Positions 33,485 to 41,628 of a DNA stretch of 64,000 bases are shown here, piece by piece. How positions within the stretch are numbered: position 1 is the stretch's first letter; each line of letters begins with the position of its first letter. Source of the DNA: Corynebacterium sp. zg-331 (GTDB lineage Bacteria > Actinomycetota > Actinomycetes > Mycobacteriales > Mycobacteriaceae); assembly GCF_014267345.1 (NCBI RefSeq), contig NZ_JACMYD010000007.1, positions 49,495 to 113,494 on the forward strand. Reading direction: 5' to 3'. The notes below the pieces were generated by a model. That model saw only the letters and a list, made by a program, of their open reading frames with translations, was not told where the DNA came from and did not search any database. The position numbers and the translations under genes were made by a program.

Positions 33485-34465
33485 ATGGTACACATGGGGA
33501 TTGACGGTATTACTATTTTCTCGACCGCCGAGCTTAGGCGCAGGGGTGAAACCCGATCTTCCCTGGCACGCCGACTGAGGGAGGGAAGCCTCCACAGGAT
33601 TATGCGCGGATTGTATTCGGAAAAACAGTTAACTCCGCGCCAGCTTTGTGCCGCCTATTCCCTACTCAAACCGCAGCTCGCTTTTACCGGAGCCACCGCC
33701 ATACAGTTATTCTTGGGTCAGGCGGTCACGCTGCCCCTTCGCGCGGTCGTTCCCCGAGGGAAATCGGATAAGGGGACCAAAAATCTACGCATCACGCGGA
33801 GACGCTGCCTGCCCACCACCCTTATCGAGGGCATCAAGGTGCTCTGCGCCGCGGCCGTGGTACGCGACCTTTCCCTCCTCCCGCCCACGAAGCTGGTAGC
33901 CGCGCTCGCCTCGGTTCAACGCCGACTGCACGAAAGCAGTCACGACCTCCTCAGGCGTGTTCTCGAACACCACTATGCCGGACGGAACGGACCGGCCTCT
34001 CTCACGAGCGATACCTCCCGCATGGGCACGGCCTCGCGCACGGGGCTCACCACCATTCTGAGGCGCTCCTGTATTGGGGCCGATAGCGAGACGGAACGCC
34101 GGGCCTTTCGCCCGATCAAAATGCGTGGGTGGAAAATCACGCACAACGTTAAGATTGGAAACCACTTCTGGGACGCCTATGTGGAGGGAAAACGAAAAGT
34201 GCTCATAGACATTGATGGCACGGCTTTTCACGGCAATGACGCATCCTTTGTGAAGGATCGGTGGAAAACCAACGATGCAGTCAGCCGTGGATATTACGCC
34301 TTACGCTATACCTCCGCCTGCGTGGATCACCACTGCGCAAAGGTGGTGGAGGATATCATCGCAATCGCGCGGGGACTTCATTCCCCTTTTAGGGATGATC
34401 CCGTGTGGAGATGGCATCGCAGCGTGGCAGAATGTAGACATGCTTCCACCGCTGACAAGCTCTGA
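33485..34465 (+). CDS. DUF559-type (Vsr-like) endonuclease with AbiEi-like N-terminal domain
   Basis: The 326-residue protein has two parts. The N-terminal 80 residues look like the winged-helix of AbiEi-type antitoxins (FSTAELRRRGETRSSLARR, then IMRGLYSE). The C-terminal 120 residues look like a Vsr/PD-(D/E)xK nuclease: SETERRAF, GNHFWDAYVEGKRKVLIDID, FHGND and RDKW-like VKDRWKTND. Such genes are common in actinobacteria; their role is unproven. Codon use is clearly less GC-rich than in the neighbours, so it is probably acquired. It splits the wzm-wzt-glfT1 operon and overlaps the glfT1 start by 26 bases. Confidence 0.8.
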   Translation: MVHMGIDGITIFSTAELRRRGETRSSLARRLREGSLHRIMRGLYSEKQLTPRQLCAAYSLLKPQLAFTGATAIQLFLGQAVTLPLRAVVPRGKSDKGTKNLRITRRRCLPTTLIEGIKVLCAAAVVRDLSLLPPTKLVAALASVQRRLHESSHDLLRRVLEHHYAGRNGPASLTSDTSRMGTASRTGLTTILRRSCIGADSETERRAFRPIKMRGWKITHNVKIGNHFWDAYVEGKRKVLIDIDGTAFHGNDASFVKDRWKTNDAVSRGYYALRYTSACVDHHCAKVVEDIIAIARGLHSPFRDDPVWRWHRSVAECRHASTADKL

Positions 34466-35348
34466 TTCCATCGCCGCCGTCATTGTCACGCACAACCGGG
34501 TGGAACAACTCCGCGTCTCTCTAGAGCAGGTGTGCCGACAGACCAACCCAGTGACCTGGGTCATCGTGGTGGACAACGCCGCCGAGGAATCCGTGCGCCT
34601 CCTCCTCCACGAGCTGGCGGGGAAGCGCGGCGTCTACCTCCCCAGCTGCACGAACCTCGGCGGCGCCGGCGGATTCGCGTATGGTTTCCTCACCGCGCTC
34701 TCCCTCGGTGCGGACGCAATTTGGTGCGCCGACGACGATGGCCGTCCCCGCGACCACGAGGTTCTGGCCACGCTTCTCGACACCGCCACCCGCCATAGGC
34801 TCCACGAGGTCTCCCCCGTGGTCTGCGACATCGAGGAGCCCGATCGCCTCGCCTTCCCCCTGCGCCAGGGTATGACGTGGAAACGCACGGTGGCCGAGCT
34901 GGAGGGCGGCTTCATTCCGGGCATCGCCAGCCTCTTTAACGGGGCGCTGATCTCCGCCCGGGCCCTGGAGATCATCGGCGTTCCCGATTACCGCCTCTTC
35001 ATCCGCGGCGACGAGGTGGAGTATCACCGTCGGCTGGTGCGCTCCGGCCTGCGCTTCGGCACCGCCTTGACCACCGCGTATCTCCACCCGAACGGGTCGG
35101 GCGAGTTCAAGCCGATCCTAGGCGGCCGGATGCACACCCAATACCCCGACAACGACTCCAAGCGCTTCTTTACCTATCGCAACCGCGGCTACCTCATGAA
35201 CCAGCCCGGCATGCGCCGACTCCTCCCTCAGGAGTACGCGCGCTTCGCCTGGTTCTTTCTCATCCAGCGGCGCGACCCCGCCGGATTCAAGGAATGGTTC
35301 TCGCTGCACCGCCTGGGCCGCCGCGAGCAATTCCGTCGCCCCGAATAG
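34440..35348 (+). CDS. glfT1: Galactofuranosyltransferase GlfT1
   Basis: Adds the first galactofuranose residues to the decaprenyl-linked disaccharide of arabinogalactan. This GT2-family enzyme of 302 residues has IAAVIVTHNRVEQL at the N-terminus, TNLGGAGGFAYGF, the metal-binding Asp98-Asp99-Asp100 in WCADDDGRPRDHE, FNGALISARALE and IRGDEVEYHRRL. I start at the ATG at 34440, which lies inside the end of the endonuclease gene in another frame. The upstream frame to 34275 has no similarity. A TAGACA hexamer lies within six bases of the ATG and could be part of a promoter. Confidence 0.92.
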   Translation: MLPPLTSSDSIAAVIVTHNRVEQLRVSLEQVCRQTNPVTWVIVVDNAAEESVRLLLHELAGKRGVYLPSCTNLGGAGGFAYGFLTALSLGADAIWCADDDGRPRDHEVLATLLDTATRHRLHEVSPVVCDIEEPDRLAFPLRQGMTWKRTVAELEGGFIPGIASLFNGALISARALEIIGVPDYRLFIRGDEVEYHRRLVRSGLRFGTALTTAYLHPNGSGEFKPILGGRMHTQYPDNDSKRFFTYRNRGYLMNQPGMRRLLPQEYARFAWFFLIQRRDPAGFKEWFSLHRLGRREQFRRPE

Positions 35349-35364
35349 GGGTCGCGTCGACACG

Positions 35365-35530
35365 AAGGGGTGCCATCGGCGGGTTCGTCGGCCCGGCGGC
35401 GCGGCCACTGGCACCCCTAAGGGGAAATCAAGATCAAGGCGCGGCGGCAGGCCACACCTCGCTACAGGCAACCGCAAGGGGTGCCACCGGCACCCTGCTC
35501 ACGCCGCCAACCCCCACGGTGGCACCCCTT
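35365..35530. repeat. Two 55-bp inverted-arm repeat units between glfT1 and gtrA
   Basis: Units 35365-35419 and 35476-35530, both exactly 55 bp. The second has perfect arms. They fill the 214-base gap between convergent genes, and nothing else is visible there. Confidence 0.88.
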
Positions 35531-35562
35531 GGAGTGGCGGGGCAGGCGAGGAGGAAGGGGCA

Positions 35563-35964
35563 TCACCGCTCCCGGAAGATGAAGGCCCGCTGCATCACGA
35601 AGTTGATCACGGTGGCCGTGCCCTGGGAGAGGACAAAGGCCGCCACCAACGCGAGAGTATGATTCCAACCCCAGTCCTGGAAAAAGCCCTGGCCGAGGGT
35701 TTGGCCGCCCACGTTCACCCCATAGGTGATGGTGTAGAGGCCCATGACGGATAGGAATCGCCTCCAGGAGGGTTCCGCGCGGAAGGTCCATCGCCGGTTG
35801 ATCATGTAGGCCACGAGCGTGCCAAAGATGAAGCCGATGGTGCGCGAGAGGGGAACGCCCATGCCCACCACCACGTTGCATACCCAGGTCAGGCCCAGAT
35901 CCACCACGGCGGAGATTCCACCGCTGATAAGGAAACGGATGCCCTGGCTCTTGAGATTCTGCAC
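35563..35964 (-). CDS. GtrA family membrane protein (Rv3789-like)
   Basis: The 133-residue protein has four hydrophobic segments and GtrA motifs: IRFLISGGISAVVDLGL, MINRRWTFRAEPSW and VINFVMQRAFIFRER at the end. The mycobacterial homologue in the same place was first proposed to flip decaprenyl-phosphoarabinose and later to anchor the arabinosyltransferase AftA, so the role is debated. The start codon is GTG at 35964. TAGGCT (minus strand, 35973-35978) lies eight bases upstream, so the transcript is probably leaderless. Confidence 0.9.
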   Translation of the reverse strand: MQNLKSQGIRFLISGGISAVVDLGLTWVCNVVVGMGVPLSRTIGFIFGTLVAYMINRRWTFRAEPSWRRFLSVMGLYTITYGVNVGGQTLGQGFFQDWGWNHTLALVAAFVLSQGTATVINFVMQRAFIFRER

Positions 35965-36050
35965 GGGATCTCAGCCTACTTTAGGCCCGCGGGCGGAGCC
36001 GAAATCAATGATCGGGAACCAGGCCGCGCCCACGTCACCTGGCGGGGCGT

Positions 36051-36500
36051 TCAGCCCGCAGGGCGGCTAAGCGGCAGGGGCCGGACCTCGCGGCCAAAGA
36101 CCTCCTGGAGATGCTTGCGGGAGCGGCGCTGGGTCTCTAGCGTGTGCCACTGCTGCACGAGCTGAGCCAGGGCGGTGGCGGTGACCCAGGCCCGCCGGGC
36201 GACGGATTCCCCGTGGTAGGCGGCGGCGAGCTGGTCGAGGTCGGGCACCATCAGGGGGTCGAGGCGCAGGCCGGTGACCGTGCCCTCGCAGGCGGCACGG
36301 ATGGCGTCGCGCTCGCGGTCGATCGCGCGGGCCAGCTCGCTGACCGCCTCGGGCCCCGGGGCCACCTGCACCGCGCCGACCAACAGATCGGTGGGGTCCG
36401 CCACGATCCACGCGCCGGACATCACGGCGGTGTCGCCCACGGTGGTCTGCACGTGCCACACCACCGTGGCATCCTCCTGCTTATCGACGACCGCGATCAC
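36051..36500 (-). CDS. Conserved hypothetical soluble protein in the arabinogalactan locus
   Basis: A 149-residue protein that I do not recognise. I start at the GTG at 36500, which overlaps the stop of the upstream gene (GTGA). The ORF continues upstream in frame, but that part is the shadow of the other gene. The protein begins VIAVVDKQEDATVVWHVQTT, a beta-rich stretch, and then becomes helical (AVSELARAIDRERDAIRAA) with a basic C-terminus. It has no signal peptide or membrane segment. Co-translation with the membrane protein upstream suggests a joint function. Confidence 0.75.
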   Translation of the reverse strand: MIAVVDKQEDATVVWHVQTTVGDTAVMSGAWIVADPTDLLVGAVQVAPGPEAVSELARAIDRERDAIRAACEGTVTGLRLDPLMVPDLDQLAAAYHGESVARRAWVTATALAQLVQQWHTLETQRRSRKHLQEVFGREVRPLPLSRPAG

Positions 36501-36916
36501 GCCCGCACCTCCGAGACGAGGAATACCAGGGCGGCGGCAACGGCCCCGAGCGCCGTGTGGGGGCGTCGGATCCCGCGACGGCGCAGCCGGTCCACCGCGC
36601 GGGCGCGCAGCCTGGAGCTTAAAGCCGGTAGGCAGATCAGTGCGGCCGCGCCGCAGGCGAGCCCCGCCCAGGTCTGGGCGGGGCTCAGGTCTACCTCGTC
36701 GAGCAGGGCGGCGGGATCGTTGCGGGGGTCCTCGTCGATCATGTTGAGCGCACCCACCAGGCCTGCCCCACCGACGGCGAGGACGATCTTGATCGCCGCG
36801 CGCGCCGCCCGCGAGGACACGTAATCCGGCAGCGCCTCCCATCCGCCCACGAAGGCGGCCTGGGCGAGCCGCCCGGCGCGGGTATCGTCCAGGCTGTAGT
36901 AATCCGTCTGCGTCAT
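36497..36916 (-). CDS. Hypothetical membrane protein in the arabinogalactan locus
   Basis: A 139-residue protein beginning MTQTDYYSLDDTRAGRLAQ, with three hydrophobic stretches (around IKIVLAVGGAGLVGAL, GLACGAAALICLPAL and LGAVAAALVFLV) separated by an acidic loop and an arginine-rich loop. Family not recognised. The start at 36916 is leaderless: TAGGGT (minus, 36924-36929) and seven bases. It diverges from the 72-residue gene with start codons only 29 bases apart. Confidence 0.75.
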   Translation of the reverse strand: MTQTDYYSLDDTRAGRLAQAAFVGGWEALPDYVSSRAARAAIKIVLAVGGAGLVGALNMIDEDPRNDPAALLDEVDLSPAQTWAGLACGAAALICLPALSSRLRARAVDRLRRRGIRRPHTALGAVAAALVFLVSEVRA

Positions 36917-36923
36917 GCCCACC

Positions 36924-36937
36924 ACCCTAGCTATCCT
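36924..36937. promoter_or_regulatory. Back-to-back leaderless promoters
   Basis: Minus-strand TAGGGT (36924-36929) and plus-strand TATCCT (36932-36937) are two bases apart. They serve ATG starts at 36916 and 36946 with gaps of seven and eight bases. Neither gene has a ribosome binding site. Confidence 0.65.
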
Positions 36938-36945
36938 TGGGAGCC

Positions 36946-37164
36946 ATGTTCGGAAAGAAAGGCCGGCCGGAGCAGCACGAGGCGGCGCAGCGCACCCATC
37001 TGCCCCTGGATGACTTCATGACGCGCCTGATGGCCCAGGAACTCCCGTTGCTCGACTCCACCAGCCGGGTGCTGGTGTACCAGGAGCTGCGCGAGTATCA
37101 CGGCCCCGAGATCACCGCGCAAGAGGATCTTCCCGCCCGCGTGCGCGAGATCATGGATCTGTGA
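36946..37164 (+). CDS. Small hypothetical protein (72 residues) upstream of dprE1
   Basis: The protein starts [14 protein letters not shown] and is soluble and mostly helical ([20 protein letters not shown], then [12 protein letters not shown]). I do not recognise the family. The ATG at 36946 is preceded by TATCCT and eight bases, the leaderless pattern, rather than by a ribosome binding site. It is followed 80 bases later by dprE1 on the same strand. Confidence 0.7.
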   Translation: MFGKKGRPEQHEAAQRTHLPLDDFMTRLMAQELPLLDSTSRVLVYQELREYHGPEITAQEDLPARVREIMDL

Positions 37165-37244
37165 TCCGCGCCTCGGCCTGCCCGCGCCCGCGGGGCGCTA
37201 AGGTAGGTGCCGTATCTAGTACGCCTTTTTGGAAAGATTCCTCA

Positions 37245-38666
37245 ATGACCATGGCAGTCCAGACCAAGGAACAATCCCTCTACGGATGGGGCCGCACCGC
37301 GCCGTCCACGGCCCACGTGCTCTCCACCCCGGACGTGGACACGATCGTCAAGGCCGTGGCCCAGGTGGCGGACGAGAACTCCACCAAGCCCTCGTATGCC
37401 CGGCGCGGCGTGATCGCCCGCGGCATGGGCCGCTCCTACGGCGATCCCGCCCAAAACGGCGGCGGCCTCGTGGTGGATATGCAGCCGCTCAACCGCATCC
37501 ACTCCATCGACCCGGACTCCGCTCTGGTGGACGTAGACGCCGGCGTGACCCTGGATCAGCTGATGAAGGCCGCCCTCCCCTACGGCCTGTGGGTTCCGGT
37601 GCTGCCCGGCACGCGCCAGGTGACCATCGGCGGGGCAATCGGGCCGGATATTCACGGCAAGAACCACCACTCGGCGGGTTCCTTTGGCAACCACGTGGTG
37701 TCCATGGAGCTCCTGGTGGCCGACGGCCGCGTGCTGCACCTGGAGCCGGAGGGTTCCCCGGATGACCCCACGGGCGAGCTGTTCTGGGCCACCGTGGGCG
37801 GCATGGGCCTGACCGGCATCATCCTGCGCGCCACGATCCGCATGACCAAGACGGAGACGGCCTTTTTCATCGCGGACACCGACCGCACCGAGACCCTGGA
37901 CGAGACGATCGCCTTCCACTCGGACGGCTCCGAGGTCAATTACACCTATTCCTCTGCGTGGTTCGACGCCATCTCCCCCGCCCCCAAGCTCGGCCGCGCC
38001 ACCATCTCCCGCGGCTCCCTGGCCACCCTGGATCAGCTGCGCGAGCTGGCCCCCAAGCTGGCCAAGGACCCCCTGAAGTTCCGCGCCCCCCAGCTGATGA
38101 CGGTGCCGGACGTCTTCCCCTCCTGGACGCTGAATAAGCTCACCCTCTCCGCCGTGGGCCAGGCCTACTATCTGATGGGTGCCCCGGCGCGCAACCAGGT
38201 GAAGAACCTCACGCAGTTCTATCAGCCGCTGGACCTCATCGGGGAGTGGAATCGCGGCTACGGCGCCAAGGGCTTCCTGCAATATCAGTTCGTGGTGCCC
38301 GTGGAGGCCGTGGAGCCCTTCAAGGACATCATCAAGCAGATCCAGGCCTCCGGGCACTACTCCGCCCTCAACGTGTTCAAGCTCTTCGGCCCCGGCAACC
38401 GGGCCCCACTGTCCTACCCCATGCCGGGCTGGAACGTGTGCGTGGACTTCCCCATCCGCCCCGGCTTGGGTGCGCTCCTCGACGACCTCGACCGCCAGGT
38501 CATGGAGTTCGGCGGGCGGCTCTACCTGGCCAAGGAGTCCCGCACCTCGGCCGAGAACTTCCACGCCATGTACCCCGGCATGGAGGGGTGGCTGCGCACC
38601 CGCAACGCCATCGACCCGACCGGCGTCTTTGCCTCCGATATGTCCCGCCGTCTCGAATTGCGCTAA
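37245..38666 (+). CDS. dprE1: Decaprenylphosphoryl-beta-D-ribose 2'-oxidase
   Basis: FAD enzyme that, with DprE2, epimerises decaprenylphosphoryl-ribose to the arabinose donor for arabinogalactan. The 473-residue protein has the FAD-binding region [18 protein letters not shown] and [20 protein letters not shown], and in the substrate domain [15 protein letters not shown] and GWNVCVDFP. Cys399 there corresponds to the cysteine that benzothiazinones attack covalently in mycobacteria (Cys387), so sensitivity is predicted. I start at the ATG at 37245. The longer frame from 37161 overlaps the previous gene. Confidence 0.96.
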   Translation: MTMAVQTKEQSLYGWGRTAPSTAHVLSTPDVDTIVKAVAQVADENSTKPSYARRGVIARGMGRSYGDPAQNGGGLVVDMQPLNRIHSIDPDSALVDVDAGVTLDQLMKAALPYGLWVPVLPGTRQVTIGGAIGPDIHGKNHHSAGSFGNHVVSMELLVADGRVLHLEPEGSPDDPTGELFWATVGGMGLTGIILRATIRMTKTETAFFIADTDRTETLDETIAFHSDGSEVNYTYSSAWFDAISPAPKLGRATISRGSLATLDQLRELAPKLAKDPLKFRAPQLMTVPDVFPSWTLNKLTLSAVGQAYYLMGAPARNQVKNLTQFYQPLDLIGEWNRGYGAKGFLQYQFVVPVEAVEPFKDIIKQIQASGHYSALNVFKLFGPGNRAPLSYPMPGWNVCVDFPIRPGLGALLDDLDRQVMEFGGRLYLAKESRTSAENFHAMYPGMEGWLRTRNAIDPTGVFASDMSRRLELR

Positions 38667-38685
38667 CTACCTCAAGGAGCACGTC

Positions 38686-39447
38686 ATGTTGAACGCAGTG
38701 GGCCAAGCCCAAAACATCCTCTTGCTCGGCGGTACCTCGGAGATTGGCCTGGCCATCGTCTCCGAGTTCCTCCGCCGCGGCCCCGCCCGCGTCACCCTGG
38801 CCGCCCGCGCCGCCAGCCCACGCATCGACGCCGCCGTGGCGCAGCTCACCCGGGCCGGCGCCGCGGAGGTGGAGGTGCTCGACTTCGACGCCACCGCCTT
38901 CGAAACCCATCCCGAGGTGGTGGAGCGGGCCTTCTCCCACGGCGACGTGGACGTGGCGATCGTGGCCTTTGGCACCCTGGGCGACCAGGAGGAACTCTGG
39001 CAGGATCAGGCCCAGGCCGTGAGCTGCGCCCAGGTGAACTACACCGGGCCGGTCTCCGTGGGCGTGCTGCTGGGCCAGGCCATGAGGAAGCAGGGGCACG
39101 GCACAATCGTGGCGCTGTCCTCCGTGGCCGGGGTGCGGGTACGCCGCTCGAACTTCGTCTACGGCGCGGCCAAGGCCGGCCTGGATGGCTTCTATACCCA
39201 ATTGGGCGAGACCCTGCGGGGATCCGGCGTGCGGGTTCTCACCGTGCGGCCGGGCCAGGTGCGCACCAAGATGTCCGCCGGGCTGAAGGAAGCACCCCTG
39301 ACGGTCTCCGCCGAGCGCGTGGCCAAGGACACCGTGGCCGCCGTGGCGGACGGCAAGGACATCATCTTTGTCCACCCGGCCTTCCGGCTGGTCACCGCGG
39401 CGTTTAACTTCATCCCCCGCCGGATCTTCCGCCTTCTTCCCTTCTAG
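38686..39447 (+). CDS. dprE2: Decaprenylphosphoryl-D-2-keto-erythropentose reductase
   Basis: NADH-dependent short-chain dehydrogenase that completes the DprE1 epimerisation. From the ATG at 38686 (ribosome binding site AAGGAG) it has 253 residues: ILLLGGTSEIGLAIV for the cofactor, the catalytic Tyr159 and Lys163 in YGAAKAG, and IVALSSVAG. It follows dprE1 by 19 bases, and the two are certainly co-transcribed. The frame continues upstream inside dprE1 without meaning. Confidence 0.95.
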   Translation: MLNAVGQAQNILLLGGTSEIGLAIVSEFLRRGPARVTLAARAASPRIDAAVAQLTRAGAAEVEVLDFDATAFETHPEVVERAFSHGDVDVAIVAFGTLGDQEELWQDQAQAVSCAQVNYTGPVSVGVLLGQAMRKQGHGTIVALSSVAGVRVRRSNFVYGAAKAGLDGFYTQLGETLRGSGVRVLTVRPGQVRTKMSAGLKEAPLTVSAERVAKDTVAAVADGKDIIFVHPAFRLVTAAFNFIPRRIFRLLPF

Positions 39448-39465
39448 CCCCGTTTTTACGGCGCT

Positions 39466-39633
39466 AAGGGGTGCCGGTGGCGGGGTTTCCACCCCGGCCG
39501 CCCGCCCACTGGCACCCCTTCGGGGCGGTGCGCGCGGATGCCGACGCCGCGGGAGGGACGGCGTCGCGCGGCGTGCGCATGGGGTGCCACCTCGCGGCGC
39601 CGGTCGTATCCGCCCGCCCCACTGGCACCCCCT
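39466..39633. repeat. Two 55-bp inverted-arm repeat units between dprE2 and aftA
   Basis: Units 39466-39520 and 39579-39633. The last base of the second unit is the first base of the aftA -10 box (TAGACT, 39633-39638), so the repeat abuts the promoter exactly. Confidence 0.85.
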
Positions 39634-39638
39634 AGACT
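39633..39638 (+). promoter_or_regulatory. -10 box of aftA
   Basis: TAGACT followed by seven bases and ATG, with no ribosome binding site: the leaderless pattern. The same hexamer precedes pat (27690-27695), emb (41615-41620) and ybaK (51234-51239). Confidence 0.65.
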
Positions 39639-39645
39639 GTTGGCC

Positions 39646-41622
39646 ATGAGTTCTACAGACCGTTTGGGGCGGCGCGGCACCCTGCTGGCGATGGCCGCGG
39701 CCCCCACCGCGGGAGCCGCGTTCACCCTGGTCATCTGGTTCCTCGTCAAGCAGGTGACTCTGCCGGCGTTTAGCACCTCCATGGTCACGCGCGCCCTCGC
39801 CGCGGCGGGCAGCGCGGCCGTGATCGTGGTAGTGGGCGTGATGATGGCCTGGTGGATGCGCGGGGGGTGGATACCGCGGTGGCGGCGCACGCTGACCTAT
39901 GCCGCGGCCTACCTCGCCCCGGCGGGGCTGGTGGTGAGCACCACGGGCCTACCGCTGGCCGCCACCCGCCTCTACATCGACGGCCTGCAGGTGGATCAGG
40001 CGTTCCGCACGCAGTTTTTGGGCCGCATGGCGCAGACCGCCTCGCTGTCGGACATGAACTACATCGACATGCCCACCTACTACCCACCCGCCTGGTTCTG
40101 GGTGGGTGGCCGGCTGGCCAACCTGCTGGGGATGCCGGGCTGGGAGGTGTATCAGCCGTGGGCGTTGATATCCATCGCGGCGGCGGCCTGCCTGTTGGTG
40201 CCGGTGTGGCAGCGGCTGCTGGGTTCCCTGCCCGCCGCCGCGGCGATCGCCCTAGTGAGCACCTGTCTCATACTGCAATTGGGCCCGCAGGAGCCCTACG
40301 CCACCATCGTGGCCCTGGGGGTGCCGGCCGCGTCGCTGATCGCGCGGCGGGCGCTGTCCGGCTCATGGTTCGCCACCGCGGGGGTGGCGGTGTTCCTGGG
40401 GTGCTCGGCCACCATGTACACGCTCTTTACCGCCTTAACGGCCGGCTCGGTGGTGGTCATGGCGCTGGTGCTGGCCGCCGTACGGCGCAGCTGGCGCCCG
40501 ATCCTGCACCTGGTGGCGGCGGGGCTTGGCTCGGCCCTGTTGGCGCTGGTGACCTGGGGGCCGTACCTGTGGGCCAGCCTGCACCGGCGGGAGCGTTCGG
40601 GGGCGACCGCCATGCATTATCTCCCCGGCGAGGGCGCGGAGTTCCCCGTCCCCTTCCTCGCGGCCTCCATCGTGGGGGTCGTGTGCATGGTGGGGCTGGT
40701 GTACCTGGTGTTACATTGGCGACGCCCCGCCGAGGGGGCGCTCCTCCTGGTGCTGCTGTGCCAATACGCCTGGTGTCTGGCCTCGATGGTGCTCACCGTG
40801 GCCGGGGTGACCCTGCTGGGATTCCGGGTGGAGATGCTGGTGGCGTTGCAGCTGGCTACCGCCGGGGTGATGGGCCTTGGCTGGATGCGCCGCCGGGGGC
40901 TGCGCGCACTCTACCCGGAGCGCTTCTCCGCCGCCTGGCAGCGGCGGATCACCGTGGTGCTGGTGGTGGTGCTCAGCCTGGCCGGGGTGAAGTACACCCA
41001 GGACATCCCCACCCACCACCAGGAGAACCTGGACTACGCCTACTCGGACACGGACGGGTACGGCCAGCGCGCGGATCGCTTTGCCCCCAACGCCGCCCAG
41101 TATTACGCCCGGATCGACGAGGAGATCCGCCGCCACGGCCACGACCCGGCCGACACCGTGGTGCTGGCCGACGAGAACAGGTTCATGAGCTTCCACCCCT
41201 ACTACGGTTTCCAGGCCTTTACCAGCCATTACGCCAATCCGCTGGGACAGTTCGACCAGCGCAACGCCGCCATCGAAGACTGGGCGCGGCGCTCCTGGGA
41301 GGAACTGGCCGATCCCGCGGCCTTTGCCGCGGCGGTGGACGAGGAATCCCGGGCGCACGCCTGGCGCGCCCCGGACGCGATGATCTTCCGCGGCGACCTG
41401 GAGGCAGAGCGCGAGGCGAAGCCGGGGGCCACCACCTCCGGCTTCAAGATTCACCTGGCGGAGGACATTTACCCCAATCACCCCAACATTCGCTACCGGG
41501 GCGTGTTCTTCAACCCCGCCTCCTTCGCGGACCCGCAGCGCTGGGCGCTGGCGCAGGTCGGTCCTTTCGTGGTGGTCACCCGAGTCTCGGGGGGAGCCGG
41601 CCCCGCCGGTGCCGTAGACTAA
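39646..41622 (+). CDS. aftA: Arabinofuranosyltransferase AftA
   Basis: Primes arabinan by adding the first arabinofuranose to the galactan. GT-C fold, 658 residues, with about a dozen membrane helices and a C-terminal extracytoplasmic domain. The first loop has ATRLYIDGLQVDQAFRTQFL and then DMNYIDMPTYYPPAWFWVGG, the acidic catalytic region typical of AftA. The start is at 39646; the frame opens earlier but only across the repeats. The last codons (GTA GAC TAA) contain the -10 box of emb. Confidence 0.93.
   Translation: MSSTDRLGRRGTLLAMAAAPTAGAAFTLVIWFLVKQVTLPAFSTSMVTRALAAAGSAAVIVVVGVMMAWWMRGGWIPRWRRTLTYAAAYLAPAGLVVSTTGLPLAATRLYIDGLQVDQAFRTQFLGRMAQTASLSDMNYIDMPTYYPPAWFWVGGRLANLLGMPGWEVYQPWALISIAAAACLLVPVWQRLLGSLPAAAAIALVSTCLILQLGPQEPYATIVALGVPAASLIARRALSGSWFATAGVAVFLGCSATMYTLFTALTAGSVVVMALVLAAVRRSWRPILHLVAAGLGSALLALVTWGPYLWASLHRRERSGATAMHYLPGEGAEFPVPFLAASIVGVVCMVGLVYLVLHWRRPAEGALLLVLLCQYAWCLASMVLTVAGVTLLGFRVEMLVALQLATAGVMGLGWMRRRGLRALYPERFSAAWQRRITVVLVVVLSLAGVKYTQDIPTHHQENLDYAYSDTDGYGQRADRFAPNAAQYYARIDEEIRRHGHDPADTVVLADENRFMSFHPYYGFQAFTSHYANPLGQFDQRNAAIEDWARRSWEELADPAAFAAAVDEESRAHAWRAPDAMIFRGDLEAEREAKPGATTSGFKIHLAEDIYPNHPNIRYRGVFFNPASFADPQRWALAQVGPFVVVTRVSGGAGPAGAVD
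41615..41620 (+). promoter_or_regulatory. -10 box of emb inside the end of aftA
   Basis: TAGACT overlaps the last two sense codons and the stop of aftA and is eight bases before the emb GTG. This gives emb its own leaderless transcript as well as possible readthrough from aftA. Confidence 0.6.
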
Positions 41623-41628
41623 CGGGCT

